A stretch of DNA of 64,000 nt from Serratia odorifera (GCF_900635445.1 NZ_LR134117.1:2728001-2792000), one strand, 5' to 3'. Counted from the stretch's first letter, positions 34,865 to 43,966 are shown. Numbers and translations: made by a program. Notes: generated by a model not told the origin, from the sequence alone.

Positions 34865-36198
34865 CAGCCCGCAAACCGGCCAATTTATTATTGGTTGACG
34901 ATGATCCCAGCCTGTTGAAGCTGCTGGGGATGCGCCTGACCAGCGAAGGTTTCCATGTCACCACCGCTGAAAGCGGCCAGGAAGCGCTGCGCCTATTGGC
35001 GCGTGAAAAAATCGACATGGTCATCAGCGACCTGCGTATGGATGAAATGGACGGTATGGCGCTGTTTGCCGAAATCCAGAAGCATCAACCGGGCATGCCG
35101 GTGATCATTCTCACCGCCCATGGTTCTATCCCCGATGCCGTCGCGGCAACCCAGCAGGGGGTGTTCAGCTTCCTGACCAAGCCGGTCGATCGCGATGCGC
35201 TGTATAAAGCCATCGACGATGCGCTGTCGCTGTCAAAACCGGCCGGTGACGAAAGCTGGCGTGAAGCCATCGTCACTCGTAGCCCGATCATGCTGCGTCT
35301 GTTGGAGCAGGCGAAAATGGTGGCGCAGTCCGATGTCAGCGTGCTGATTAATGGCCAGAGCGGCACCGGCAAGGAAGTGCTGGCGCAGGCGATTCACGGC
35401 GCCAGCCCACGGGCCAAGAAAACCTTTATCGCCATCAACTGCGGCGCGCTGCCGGAGCAGCTGTTGGAATCGGAACTGTTTGGTCATGCCAAAGGGGCCT
35501 TTACCGGCGCGGTCAGCAGCAGAGAAGGGCTATTCCAGGCGGCGGCCGGCGGCACGCTGTTCCTCGACGAAATCGGCGATATGCCGCTGTCGCTGCAGGT
35601 CAAACTGCTGCGGGTGCTGCAGGAGCGCAAGGTACGGCCGCTGGGCAGCAACCGCGATCTGGATATCGACGTACGCATCATTTCCGCCACCCATCGCGAT
35701 TTACAGAAAGCGATGGCGAAGAATGAATTTCGTGAAGATTTGTACTACCGTCTGAACGTAGTGAACCTGAAAATTCCGGCGTTGAACGAACGTGCCGAGG
35801 ATATCCCACTGCTGGCCAATCACCTGCTGAGAGAGTCGGCCAAACGACACAAACCGTTCGTGCGCAGTTTCTCTACCGATGCGATGAAACGCCTGATGAC
35901 CGCCAGTTGGCCGGGCAATGTGCGGCAACTGGTCAACGTGATTGAACAGTGCGTGGCATTGACCTCGGCGCCGGTGATCGGCGAAGCGTTGGTGGAGCAG
36001 GCGCTGGAAGGCGAAAACACCGCGTTGCCGACCTTTGTCGAGGCGCGCAACCAGTTTGAATTGCATTACCTGCGCAAGCTATTGCAAATTACCAAGGGCA
36101 ACGTGACCCAGGCTGCGCGCATGGCAGGCCGCAATCGCACCGAGTTTTATAAGTTGTTATCGCGTCATGAACTTGACGCCAACGATTTTAAAGAATGA
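34861..36198 (+). CDS. glrR: Sigma-54-dependent response regulator GlrR (QseF)
   Basis: Activates glmY at its sigma-54 promoter through TGTC-N10-GACA boxes. It is 445 residues. The receiver domain (1-120) has the phosphorylated Asp57 in ISDLRM. The AAA+ domain (about 135-370) has Walker A GQSGTGKE, the sigma-54 contact loop GAFTGA, and FLDEIGD. A Fis-type helix-turn-helix ends the protein (KGNVTQAARMAGRNRTEFYKLL). It overlaps qseG by ATGA. The three GlrR boxes at 31795-31907 in this same window are its probable targets. Confidence 0.97.
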   Translation: MTARKPANLLLVDDDPSLLKLLGMRLTSEGFHVTTAESGQEALRLLAREKIDMVISDLRMDEMDGMALFAEIQKHQPGMPVIILTAHGSIPDAVAATQQGVFSFLTKPVDRDALYKAIDDALSLSKPAGDESWREAIVTRSPIMLRLLEQAKMVAQSDVSVLINGQSGTGKEVLAQAIHGASPRAKKTFIAINCGALPEQLLESELFGHAKGAFTGAVSSREGLFQAAAGGTLFLDEIGDMPLSLQVKLLRVLQERKVRPLGSNRDLDIDVRIISATHRDLQKAMAKNEFREDLYYRLNVVNLKIPALNERAEDIPLLANHLLRESAKRHKPFVRSFSTDAMKRLMTASWPGNVRQLVNVIEQCVALTSAPVIGEALVEQALEGENTALPTFVEARNQFELHYLRKLLQITKGNVTQAARMAGRNRTEFYKLLSRHELDANDFKE

Positions 36199-36262
36199 TG
36201 TTTTTTCCTGAACGTGCTTCGGCAGGTTCGCAACACATGACCTGGAAACAGACCATAGAAAT

Positions 36263-37885
36263 ATGAGCAGATCACTTTCCATTGCGTTAGCCCAGCTGAA
36301 TTTGCTGGTGGGCGATATTGAAGGCAACAGCGAGCGCATGTTGCAAATCGTGCAGGAACAGCAGAAGGCGGGAGCCGATCTGGTTATGTTCACCGAACTG
36401 GCGCTGTCCGGTTACCCACCGGAAGACCTGCTGTATCGTGACGATTTCTATCAGCGCTGCGACCTGCAGCTTAACCGCCTGCAACAGGCGTCGGGCGAGG
36501 TCGCGATCCTGGTCGGCCATCCGTGGCGGGAAGGCGACAAGTTATACAATGCGTTGTCGCTGTTCGCCGACGGCGAGCTGCGGGCGCGTTACTTCAAGCA
36601 GCAGTTGCCGAACTATGGCGTGTTTGACGAAAAACGCTATTTCCACGCCGGGCAGGAAAGCTGCGTGGTGGAGCTGAAAGGCTACCGTCTCGGTCTGCTG
36701 ATTTGTGAAGACCTGTGGTTCCCCGAGCCGATTGACGCGGCGAAAGCCGCCGGCGCTGAAATTGTCCTGTCGATTAACGCCTCGCCTTATAACCGGGAAA
36801 AGCCGTATATCCGCAAGACGCTGATGGCCGGCCACTGCCGGCGCACCAATCTGCCGCTGGTGTACCTGAACCAGATCGGCGGGCAGGACGAACTGATTTT
36901 CGACGGTTGCTCAAAGGTCTTTGATGCCGCAGGCAATATGACCCACCGCCTGGCAGCGTTTGCCGAACAGGTGACGTTGTTGCAGTTCAACGAGCGTGAA
37001 GTGGTGCCAATGACTGCGCCTGCCGCCGAATTGCCGCAGCTGGCGCAAATCTACGAAGCGCTGGTGCTGGCGGTGCGCGACTACGTCAACAAGAACGGTT
37101 TCAAAGGCGCGGTACTGGGCCTGTCGGGGGGCATCGATTCGGCCTTGACGCTGGCGATTGCGGTGGATGCGCTGGGTAAGGAAAAAGTGCAGGCGCTGAT
37201 GATGCCGTTCCGCTATACCGCGGATATCAGCATTGCCGACGCCAAGGAAGAAGCCGAGATACTCGGCGTCGAGTTTGACGTTGTTTCCATCGAGCCGATG
37301 TTTGACGCCTTTATGGGCCAATTGGCGCCGATGTTTGCCGGCACCGAACGCGATACCACCGAAGAAAACCTGCAGGCGCGCTGCCGCGGCGTGGTGCTGA
37401 TGGCATTGTCGAACAAACGGCGCAGCATCGTGCTGACCACCGGCAACAAGAGCGAAATGGCGGTGGGTTACGCCACGCTGTACGGTGATATGGCTGGCGG
37501 CTTCGACGTATTGAAGGATGTACCGAAAACCCTGGTGTTCAAGCTATCGGAATACCGTAATACCGTGTCGTATGTGATCCCGCAGCGGGTGATTGATCGT
37601 CCGCCGTCCGCCGAGCTGGCGCCGGATCAGGTCGATCAGGACAGCCTGCCGCCTTATGATATTTTAGATGCCATTCTGGAAGGTTACGTCGAACGCGATA
37701 TGTCGGTGGTCGATCTGGTCGCCGCCGGTTTCGATGAAGCGATCGTGCGCAAAGTGATCCGCCTGGTGGACATCAACGAATACAAGCGTCGTCAGGCCGC
37801 CGTCGGGCCGCGCATCACCGCCCGGAACTTCGGCAAGGATCGTCGCTATCCGATCACCTCCGGCTTTGGCCGCAAAAATTGGTAA
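36263..37885 (+). CDS. nadE: Glutamine-dependent NAD(+) synthetase
   Basis: Amidates deamido-NAD to NAD+ using glutamine. It is 540 residues with two domains. The N-terminal nitrilase-type glutaminase (about 1-260) has its catalytic Glu in FTELALSG and the Cys in LICEDLW. The C-terminal synthetase has the PP-loop LGLSGGIDSAL near 288-298 and a GNKSEMAVGYATLYGD segment. E. coli has only the short ammonia-dependent NadE, so this is a different form inserted between glrR and glnB. PII-type proteins bind this class of NadE in some bacteria, which makes the neighbour meaningful. Confidence 0.96.
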   Translation: MSRSLSIALAQLNLLVGDIEGNSERMLQIVQEQQKAGADLVMFTELALSGYPPEDLLYRDDFYQRCDLQLNRLQQASGEVAILVGHPWREGDKLYNALSLFADGELRARYFKQQLPNYGVFDEKRYFHAGQESCVVELKGYRLGLLICEDLWFPEPIDAAKAAGAEIVLSINASPYNREKPYIRKTLMAGHCRRTNLPLVYLNQIGGQDELIFDGCSKVFDAAGNMTHRLAAFAEQVTLLQFNEREVVPMTAPAAELPQLAQIYEALVLAVRDYVNKNGFKGAVLGLSGGIDSALTLAIAVDALGKEKVQALMMPFRYTADISIADAKEEAEILGVEFDVVSIEPMFDAFMGQLAPMFAGTERDTTEENLQARCRGVVLMALSNKRRSIVLTTGNKSEMAVGYATLYGDMAGGFDVLKDVPKTLVFKLSEYRNTVSYVIPQRVIDRPPSAELAPDQVDQDSLPPYDILDAILEGYVERDMSVVDLVAAGFDEAIVRKVIRLVDINEYKRRQAAVGPRITARNFGKDRRYPITSGFGRKNW

Positions 37886-37890
37886 TTGAA

Positions 37891-38030
37891 GCGCCTATTC
37901 ACTAGGCGTCATTGTCGCCGTCAGTTTGGGTGCGGGCAGCGCGCAGGGCCACAGCGTACAGGCAGTACGTGAGACGTCCGAGCACTGCCCTGGCGCAAAA
38001 TGGCCAGAAAACAGCCTAGTGGATAGGCGC
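37891..38030. repeat. 140-bp palindromic element with 17-bp inverted ends (MITE-like)
   Basis: The left end GCGCCTATTCACTAGGC (37891-37907) and right end GCCTAGTGGATAGGCGC (38014-38030) are inverted copies differing at one of 17 bases. The interior folds further: GGGCAGCGC pairs with GCACTGCCC, and a central CGTAC-AGGCA-GTACG forms a hairpin. There is no coding capacity. It fills almost the whole gap between nadE and glnB. The design is that of a miniature inverted-repeat element like ERIC, but the sequence is not ERIC; whether it is multi-copy cannot be seen from this window. Confidence 0.6.
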
Positions 38031-38041
38031 GAGGAAACGAG

Positions 38042-38380
38042 ATGAAAAAGATCGACGCTATTATCAAGCCGTTCAAACTGGATGACGTGCGTGAAGCGCT
38101 GGCTGAAGTCGGCATTACCGGCATGACCGTGACCGAAGTTAAAGGCTTTGGCCGGCAGAAGGGGCATACCGAACTGTATCGCGGCGCGGAATATATGGTC
38201 GACTTCCTGCCCAAGGTGAAAATCGAGATTGTGGTGGCCGACGATATTGTCGATACCTGCGTTGAAACCATCATGCAAACTGCGCAGACCGGCAAAATTG
38301 GCGACGGCAAGATCTTCGTGTTTGACGTGGCGCGGGTGGTGCGTATCCGTACCGGCGAGCAGGACGAAGAGGCCATTTAA
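38042..38380 (+). CDS. glnB: Nitrogen regulatory protein P-II
   Basis: Trimeric sensor of 2-oxoglutarate, ATP/ADP and (through uridylylation) glutamine. It controls NtrB and glutamine synthetase adenylylation. It is 112 residues, the standard length. The uridylylated Tyr51 lies in the T-loop GAEYMVDF, and the signature KIGDGKIFV is near the end. A GAGGAAACGAG ribosome site is placed directly after the palindromic element, so its promoter must be within or beyond that element. A bidirectional terminator follows. Confidence 0.98.
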   Translation: MKKIDAIIKPFKLDDVREALAEVGITGMTVTEVKGFGRQKGHTELYRGAEYMVDFLPKVKIEIVVADDIVDTCVETIMQTAQTGKIGDGKIFVFDVARVVRIRTGEQDEEAI

Positions 38381-38397
38381 GTCACCCCTTCCGGCAT

Positions 38398-38428
38398 AAA
38401 AAAACGGGCCACGTCGGCCCGTTTTTTT
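38398..38428. terminator. Bidirectional terminator between glnB and hmpA
   Basis: An A-run, CGGGCC, loop ACGTC, GGCCCG and seven T. It can end both convergent genes. Confidence 0.92.
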
Positions 38429-38452
38429 ATTGTGTTGCGTGTTGCGCGGTAG

Positions 38453-39643
38453 TTACAGCACCTTGTGCGGGCCGAAGCATTCATAGTGAATGCGCTCGAC
38501 GTTAACGCCCATTGCCAGTAACTGTTGTGCGACAAATTGCATAAACGCCACCGGGCCGCAGAAGTAGTAATGCATCAACGGGTTATCGAGCGAAGCGCGA
38601 ACGGTGCCAAGATCCATCAGGCCGCGTGATTGGTAATCACGGCCTTCAACGTCGTTCTCGCTCGGTTGGCTATACCACACATGCCGACTCAGCTTCGGCA
38701 TCCGTGTTGCAAGGTCGGCAACCTCGTCGGCAAAAGCGTGGACGCGGCCGTTTTCCGCCGCGTGTAGCCAATGTATCTCAGCCTGGTGCTGATTGTTGTA
38801 CAACGCGTTAAGCATGCCAAGCATCGGCGTTTGGCCAACGCCGCCGGAAATCAGCGCCACCGGCGTCGACGGTGAAACGTCGAGGAAGAAGTCGCCGTGC
38901 GGCGGTGCTATCTCAATCACATCGCCTTCTTTTGCCTGCTGATGCAGGAAGTTGGACACGATGCCGTGCTGTTCGCGTTTTACCGCGATGCGATAAAATT
39001 CGCCGTTAGGGGCGGCGGTCAGTGAATACTGACGTATTTCCTGGTGTTCAATGCTGTGGTGGTTGATATACACCGCCAGATATTGGCCCGGCTTGAAGTC
39101 AACCACGCGGCCACCGTCGACCGGCGCCAGAATAAAACTGCTGATTGCCTCACTCTGTGGCTGTTTTTTCACGATGCGGAAAGCGCGGCGATCGCGCCAG
39201 CCGCCGTCTCCGGTAGCACTTTCCTGATAAATCTGGCCTTCACGCTGGATAAATACGTTGGCCAATACGCCGTAAGCCTTACCCCATGCGTCCAGCACTT
39301 CCTGTCCCGGGCTGAACATTTCGTCCAGCGTTGCCAACAGATGTGTCCCGACAATCTGATACTGCTCTGGCTGAATGTTGAAGCTGGCGTGTTTTTGCGC
39401 AATACGCTCAACCGCAGGCAGCAGCGCCGCCAGATTTTCAATATTGCCGGCATAGGCGCAGATGGCATCAAACAGCGCCTGGCGCTGATCGCCGTTGCGC
39501 TGGTTGCTCATATTGAAGATATCCTTCAGCTCAGGGTTATGGGCGAACATGCGATCGTAGAAATGCGCGGTCAGCTTTGGCCCGGTGGCGGCGAGCAGGG
39601 GGATGGTGGACTTTACGGTGGCGATGGTTTGGCTATCCAGCAT
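38453..39643 (-). CDS. hmpA: Flavohemoprotein (nitric oxide dioxygenase)
   Basis: Oxidises NO to nitrate with O2 and NADPH. It is 396 residues, as in E. coli. The globin domain (1-140) has the proximal His85 in AQKHASF. The ferredoxin-reductase part has the FAD motif RQYSLTAAP and the NAD motifs GGVGQTPMLGML and YFCGPVAFM. It is divergent from glyA. The NsrR box about 40 bp before its start codon indicates NO induction. Confidence 0.97.
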   Translation of the reverse strand: MLDSQTIATVKSTIPLLAATGPKLTAHFYDRMFAHNPELKDIFNMSNQRNGDQRQALFDAICAYAGNIENLAALLPAVERIAQKHASFNIQPEQYQIVGTHLLATLDEMFSPGQEVLDAWGKAYGVLANVFIQREGQIYQESATGDGGWRDRRAFRIVKKQPQSEAISSFILAPVDGGRVVDFKPGQYLAVYINHHSIEHQEIRQYSLTAAPNGEFYRIAVKREQHGIVSNFLHQQAKEGDVIEIAPPHGDFFLDVSPSTPVALISGGVGQTPMLGMLNALYNNQHQAEIHWLHAAENGRVHAFADEVADLATRMPKLSRHVWYSQPSENDVEGRDYQSRGLMDLGTVRASLDNPLMHYYFCGPVAFMQFVAQQLLAMGVNVERIHYECFGPHKVL

Positions 39644-39680
39644 GGTGGCACTCCTTTGTGCTATGTTCCGATTTTATATA

Positions 39681-39703
39681 ATGATGCATTTTAAATGCAT
39701 CTT
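39681..39703. promoter_or_regulatory. NsrR box of hmpA
   Basis: A perfect 19-bp palindrome with 9-bp arms GATGCATTT and AAATGCATC around a central T (39683-39701). With flanks it matches the NsrR consensus (two AAGATGYATTT halves in inverted order, 1 bp apart) except at one outer end. NsrR repression of hmp, lifted by NO, is well established in enterobacteria. Confidence 0.93.
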
Positions 39704-39861
39704 ATAAGGTTGCGTCAGGCTTGTAAATACCCGCTTTTTTGTTATGTGTTTGTTAATCACCGATCGGCTTCACAGAACATGAAAAAAACGCATTGGCGGC
39801 ATGAGGAAATGTCCGTTGAATAACGGGCGCATTTGGTGGATCAAAGCCTTGTCGCAGCTAA

Positions 39862-39877
39862 AGCCAATCGTTTGCGT
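39862..39877. promoter_or_regulatory. PurR box of glyA
   Basis: AGCCAATCGTTTGCGT, inverse of the PurR consensus with the CGTTTGCGT half intact. The degenerate left half resembles the E. coli glyA PurR site, so mild purine control is likely. Confidence 0.75.
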
Positions 39878-39998
39878 AAAAACCTCTGTCAAGACCTATC
39901 TTCGACAGGTGAAAACAGTTTACACTGTTGCCCAGAACCCAAACGGGTAGTTATTTGGTGATTTTTTAGTTAGCGGGATTCAAGTCAGGAGAAGCCGG

Positions 39999-41252
39999 AT
40001 GTTAAAGCGTGAAATGAACATTGCCGATTACGATGCCGAACTGTGGCGCGCAATGGAGCAAGAAGTGGTGCGTCAGGAAGAGCACATCGAGCTGATTGCC
40101 TCTGAGAACTACACCAGCCCGCGCGTCATGCAGGCTCAGGGTTCCCAGTTGACCAACAAATACGCTGAAGGCTACCCGGGCAAGCGTTACTACGGCGGCT
40201 GCGAATACGTCGATATCGTTGAACAACTGGCTATCGATCGCGCCAAGCAGCTGTTCGGTGCGGATTATGCCAACGTTCAGCCGCACTCCGGTTCTCAGGC
40301 CAACTTTGCTGTCTACACCGCGCTGCTGCAGCCGGGCGACACCATTCTGGGCATGAACCTGGCGCACGGCGGCCACCTGACCCACGGCTCTCCGGTCAAC
40401 CTGTCCGGCAAACTGTATAACGTCGTGCCTTACGGCATCGACGAAAAAGGCCAAATCGACTATGACGATCTGGCCAAGCAGGCACAGACGCACAAACCGA
40501 AGATGATCATCGGCGGTTTCTCCGCCTATTCTGGCGTGGTCGACTGGGCAAAAATGCGTGAAATTGCTGACAGCATCGGCGCTTACCTGTTCGTTGACAT
40601 GGCGCACGTGGCCGGTCTGATCGCCGCTGGCGTCTACCCGAACCCGGTGCCGCACGCGCATATCGTTACCACCACCACGCACAAGACGCTGGCTGGCCCG
40701 CGTGGCGGCCTGATCCTGGCGAAAGGCGGCGACGAAGATCTGTACAAGAAACTGAACTCCGCGGTGTTCCCGGGTGGGCAGGGCGGCCCACTGATGCACG
40801 TGATCGCCGGCAAGGCCGTCGCGCTGAAAGAAGCCATGGAGCCCGAGTTCAAGGTTTACCAGCAGCAGGTGGCCAACAACGCCAAGGCGATGGTCGAAGT
40901 GTTCCTGGAGCGCGGCTACAAAGTGGTTTCCGGCGGCACCCACAACCACCTGTTCCTGCTGGATCTGGTGGAGAAAAACCTGACCGGTAAAGAAGCGGAC
41001 GCAGCCCTCGGCCGCGCCAATATTACCGTTAACAAGAACAGCGTGCCAAACGATCCGAAGAGCCCGTTCGTGACCTCCGGTATTCGTATCGGTACGCCGG
41101 CGGTAACCCGTCGCGGCTTCAAGGAAGCGGAAGTTCGCGAGCTGGCGGGTTGGATGTGCGACGTGTTGGACAACATCAACGACGAAGCCACTATCGAACG
41201 CACCAAACAGAAAGTCCTGGATATCTGCGCCCGCCTGCCGGTTTACGCATAA
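39999..41252 (+). CDS. glyA: Serine hydroxymethyltransferase
   Basis: PLP enzyme that interconverts serine and glycine and charges tetrahydrofolate with one-carbon units. It is 417 residues, as in E. coli. The PLP lysine lies in TTTTHKTLAGPRGG. The N-terminal ELIASENYTS and YPGKRYYGG folate/substrate loops are exact. An AGGAGAAG ribosome site precedes the ATG. It is divergent from hmpA, followed by its own terminator, with a PurR box upstream that ties it to purine synthesis. Confidence 0.98.
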   Translation: MLKREMNIADYDAELWRAMEQEVVRQEEHIELIASENYTSPRVMQAQGSQLTNKYAEGYPGKRYYGGCEYVDIVEQLAIDRAKQLFGADYANVQPHSGSQANFAVYTALLQPGDTILGMNLAHGGHLTHGSPVNLSGKLYNVVPYGIDEKGQIDYDDLAKQAQTHKPKMIIGGFSAYSGVVDWAKMREIADSIGAYLFVDMAHVAGLIAAGVYPNPVPHAHIVTTTTHKTLAGPRGGLILAKGGDEDLYKKLNSAVFPGGQGGPLMHVIAGKAVALKEAMEPEFKVYQQQVANNAKAMVEVFLERGYKVVSGGTHNHLFLLDLVEKNLTGKEADAALGRANITVNKNSVPNDPKSPFVTSGIRIGTPAVTRRGFKEAEVRELAGWMCDVLDNINDEATIERTKQKVLDICARLPVYA

Positions 41253-41270
41253 GTTCCATTGGGATGAACC

Positions 41271-41294
41271 AAACCCGCTGCGGCGGGTTTTTTT
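41271..41294 (+). terminator. Rho-independent terminator of glyA
   Basis: AACCCGC, loop TGCG, GCGGGTT and a run of seven T (41288-41294). Confidence 0.92.
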
Positions 41295-41408
41295 ACGCCG
41301 ATATCCGGCAAAGTGTGAACTGATCGACACTATGGTTCGGTGGATATGAATCATGATTGCTAGCCGATGTGAGCTCTGTCAAAGTATCGCCCACACACCG
41401 GAGGGAAC

Positions 41409-42563
41409 ATGGTTTTGCAATCAACGCGTTGGCTGTCTCTCAGCTATTTCACCTATTTCTTTTCTTATGGCATTTTCCTGCCGTTCTGGGGCGTTTGGTT
41501 AAAAGGCGAAGGGCTGGAACCCGATACCATCGGCATGTTGCTGGGGGCCGGACTGGTAGCACGTTTTCTTGGCAGTTTACTGATCGCTCCACGGGTTAAA
41601 GATCCGTCGAATCTGGTTACCGCATTACGCATCCTGGCGTTGTTGACGCTGGCCTTTGCGGTCGGCTTTTGTTTTGGCAATGGCTGGGGCTGGCTAATGC
41701 TGGTGATCGCCGGTTTTAACCTGTTTTTCTCGCCGCTGGTACCGCTGACTGACGCATTAGCCGCCACCTGGCAAAAACAGATTTCCATGGATTATGGGCG
41801 AGTGCGCCTATGGGGCTCACTGGCGTTCGTCATTGGTTCGGCGCTCACCGGGCAACTGGTGTCGGCCTGGGGTCATAATGCCATCCTGTTCAGCCTGATT
41901 TTCAGCCTGATGGCGATGCTGCTTGGCATGTTGCTCAAACCCAGCGTCATGCCGCAAGGCGAGGCGCGCGCGCATGAGGTGCCTCACCGTTCCTGGCGTG
42001 AACTGCTCAGCGAAGGGCCGGTCTGGCGTTTTTTGCTGTGCGTCACCCTGTTGCAGGGGGCGCATGCCGGTTATTACAGTTTTGCCTCCATATACTGGCA
42101 GGAAGCCGGCTATTCAGCCTCTGCCATCGGCTACTTCTGGTCGTTGGGGGTGGTGGCAGAAGTGATTATTTTTGCCAGCAGCAATATCCTGTTCCGCCGT
42201 TGGAACGCCCGCAATCTGCTGTTGCTGTCTGCCTGCTGCGGCATACTGCGCTGGGGGTTGATGGCCTCGACCACTGAGCTTAGCTGGCTGCTGCTGGTGC
42301 AGGTGTTGCACTGTGGCACCTTTACCGTCTGTCATCTGGCGGCGATGCGTTTCATTGCCGCGCGCAAGGGAGCGGAGGTGATCCGGCTGCAAGCGGTTTA
42401 TTCCGCGCTGGCGATGGGCGGTGGTATTGCGGTGATGACGGTGATTGCCGGTTTCCTGTTCGAACATCTGCAAGCCGGGGTGTTCTGGGTGATGGCGGCG
42501 ATCGTGGTGCCGGCGTTGTTTATCCGCCCACCGGCCGCCGCGGTCAGCCATTCGCTAAGGTGA
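41409..42563 (+). CDS. hcaT: MFS transporter HcaT (3-phenylpropionate transporter family)
   Basis: Twelve-helix major facilitator of the PPP/HcaT family. It is 384 residues and aligns from end to end with E. coli HcaT (379), for example FTYFFSYGIFLPFWGVWLKG at the start and LHCGTFTVCHLAAMRFIAAR in helix 9-10. The E. coli protein is assigned to phenylpropionate uptake. No hca degradation genes lie in this window, so the natural substrate here is open. A GGAGGG ribosome site precedes it. Its 3' end overlaps the convergent csiE by 9 bp. Confidence 0.93.
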   Translation: MVLQSTRWLSLSYFTYFFSYGIFLPFWGVWLKGEGLEPDTIGMLLGAGLVARFLGSLLIAPRVKDPSNLVTALRILALLTLAFAVGFCFGNGWGWLMLVIAGFNLFFSPLVPLTDALAATWQKQISMDYGRVRLWGSLAFVIGSALTGQLVSAWGHNAILFSLIFSLMAMLLGMLLKPSVMPQGEARAHEVPHRSWRELLSEGPVWRFLLCVTLLQGAHAGYYSFASIYWQEAGYSASAIGYFWSLGVVAEVIIFASSNILFRRWNARNLLLLSACCGILRWGLMASTTELSWLLLVQVLHCGTFTVCHLAAMRFIAARKGAEVIRLQAVYSALAMGGGIAVMTVIAGFLFEHLQAGVFWVMAAIVVPALFIRPPAAAVSHSLR

Positions 42564-43820
42564 TTCCAACAATGCGCGGATAGTTTTGCGCTGTCCGCGT
42601 TCCAGCGGTAAGACGGTGTGGATTAGCGGTGGTTGCGCCGCATGCGGCAGGGTGGCGTAGGGGGTTATGACCAGCGCCACGCCCTGCGGCGCGCCGGAAT
42701 CGTGAAACTCGCTTAGCGACAGATACTTGATATTTAACGGTAATAATGTCAATTCGCGGATCTGGTACTCCAGCGCCTCTTCCAACCGCGGATCGTCCAG
42801 CGTCAGCAGCAGCACCTGTTTCTCCTGCAATGCGTTGCCTTGCATCAGCCATGCACCGAAGCTGATGGCTACCAGACCGGCCTCCTCGCGCGAAAAATGA
42901 ATGTCGTATTCCTGTTCGAACGGCGCCATCGCTTCCAGCGTAGTGCGCATCAGGCGTGGGTATTTACGCACCACCTCGTCCAGCAGCATATTGTCGATAC
43001 CGATAGCAAACTGACAGCGTTCGACGGCGGGCGCCAGATGGGCAAACAGATGGCTGATCAGATCTTTTTTGCTGCTGAAGTTCATGCCGGAAAGCTGCTG
43101 AAAACGCTCCACCATCTGCTCAATGGCGCGCATCAGGCGTAAATCTTCCGCGGAATCGCTGCTTTCGTAACTGTGGTTCTTCAACATGGTAAACAGCAGC
43201 ACCAGAAAATCCTGCTCGCTGTCATCCGGCGGAGCGGCAGACAGCGCCACCAGCGTCTGTGATAATGCGTTTGCGGCCTGAGATTCTGCTTTCTGATGCA
43301 GCCAGGCACGTTGGCGATCGTTGAACTTTGGGTGGCGCTGGCAGGCGCTTTCCCACAGGCAGTAGCAAAGGTAGTGCTGCAAGAATTGGCGATCTCGGGC
43401 GTCGAGTTCACGAGCAAGCCAGCGGCTGCAGTCATCAATGCCGCGCTGCAAACCCGTGGACAACTTGGCATCGGCCCCCAGCGCATGCAGCAACGGCGGG
43501 CTGAACGCGCTCTCGACAAACTGCGGACAGCAACGTAGCGCACGCCGCAGCCAGTGAATCAGGCACAGGCGCTTATTCAGCGTGCTTCCCATAATCTGGT
43601 AGCCATCGTCGGGGTTGCCAGCGATGTCCAAATGGTGGAAACGCTGGATTTCGCTGGCGACCTCGGCTATATCTTGCCGGGTAATGGGGAGCTCGACGCC
43701 GTTGATTTGGCTGAGGGTCTCCAGTTTTACTGTGGGCAGCGGTGCGTACAGCATCAAGAGCAGTTGGCAGCGCCGTTGTTGACCGGAGAGCTCAGGCACA
43801 GGAGAGGTGTCCAGGCTCAT
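42555..43820 (-). CDS. csiE: Stationary phase-inducible protein CsiE
   Basis: Protein with PRD-like domains (PTS-regulated) of unknown role, induced in stationary phase through RpoS and CRP in E. coli. It is 421 residues (E. coli 426). The N-terminus has a degenerate helix-turn-helix. The conserved segments are LCLIHWLRRALR near residue 90 and FAIGIDNML ... YPRLMRTT ... EAGLVAISFGAWLMQ in the C-terminal PRD. An AGAAGGTGAT ribosome site precedes the ATG. Position next to hcaT and upstream of suhB is as in E. coli. Confidence 0.93.
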   Translation of the reverse strand: MSLDTSPVPELSGQQRRCQLLLMLYAPLPTVKLETLSQINGVELPITRQDIAEVASEIQRFHHLDIAGNPDDGYQIMGSTLNKRLCLIHWLRRALRCCPQFVESAFSPPLLHALGADAKLSTGLQRGIDDCSRWLARELDARDRQFLQHYLCYCLWESACQRHPKFNDRQRAWLHQKAESQAANALSQTLVALSAAPPDDSEQDFLVLLFTMLKNHSYESSDSAEDLRLMRAIEQMVERFQQLSGMNFSSKKDLISHLFAHLAPAVERCQFAIGIDNMLLDEVVRKYPRLMRTTLEAMAPFEQEYDIHFSREEAGLVAISFGAWLMQGNALQEKQVLLLTLDDPRLEEALEYQIRELTLLPLNIKYLSLSEFHDSGAPQGVALVITPYATLPHAAQPPLIHTVLPLERGQRKTIRALLESP

Positions 43821-43966
43821 ATCACCTTCTAGCAGGTAACGTTAAAATTATGCCTAAGCATAGCAAAAGGCATTACCGTGACGTGGACAGTACGCCTGCT
43901 TTTACTTCGGCTTACAACTTTCGTCACAGTTATTATGCCGTTGAGCGGAAATTTTGCGCCAGGTTG

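Larger units (their letters stand above)
39644..39998. other. Divergent regulatory region hmpA-glyA (355 bp)
   Basis: Besides the NsrR and PurR boxes it contains a 16-bp inverted repeat AACAGT-TTAC-ACTGTT (39914-39929) that overlaps a TACACT -10-like hexamer (39921-39926) for glyA. No MetR palindrome of the TGAA-N5-TTCA form was found. No gene is present. Confidence 0.55.

Noticed and set aside
39640..39660. Sigma-54 promoter (TGGCACTCCTTTGTGC) near hmpA
   Set aside because: The GC of the -12 element is not at the required distance from GG, and it overlaps the hmpA start in the wrong direction.
40002..41354. 450-codon open frame antisense to glyA
   Set aside because: It is a shadow of the biased codon usage of glyA; no family resemblance and no ribosome site. 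The same holds for long antisense frames over recN (62-1237), nadK (1798-2664), srmB (5223-6038), lepA (15031-15714), purL (29027-30037) and hscA (50840-52147).
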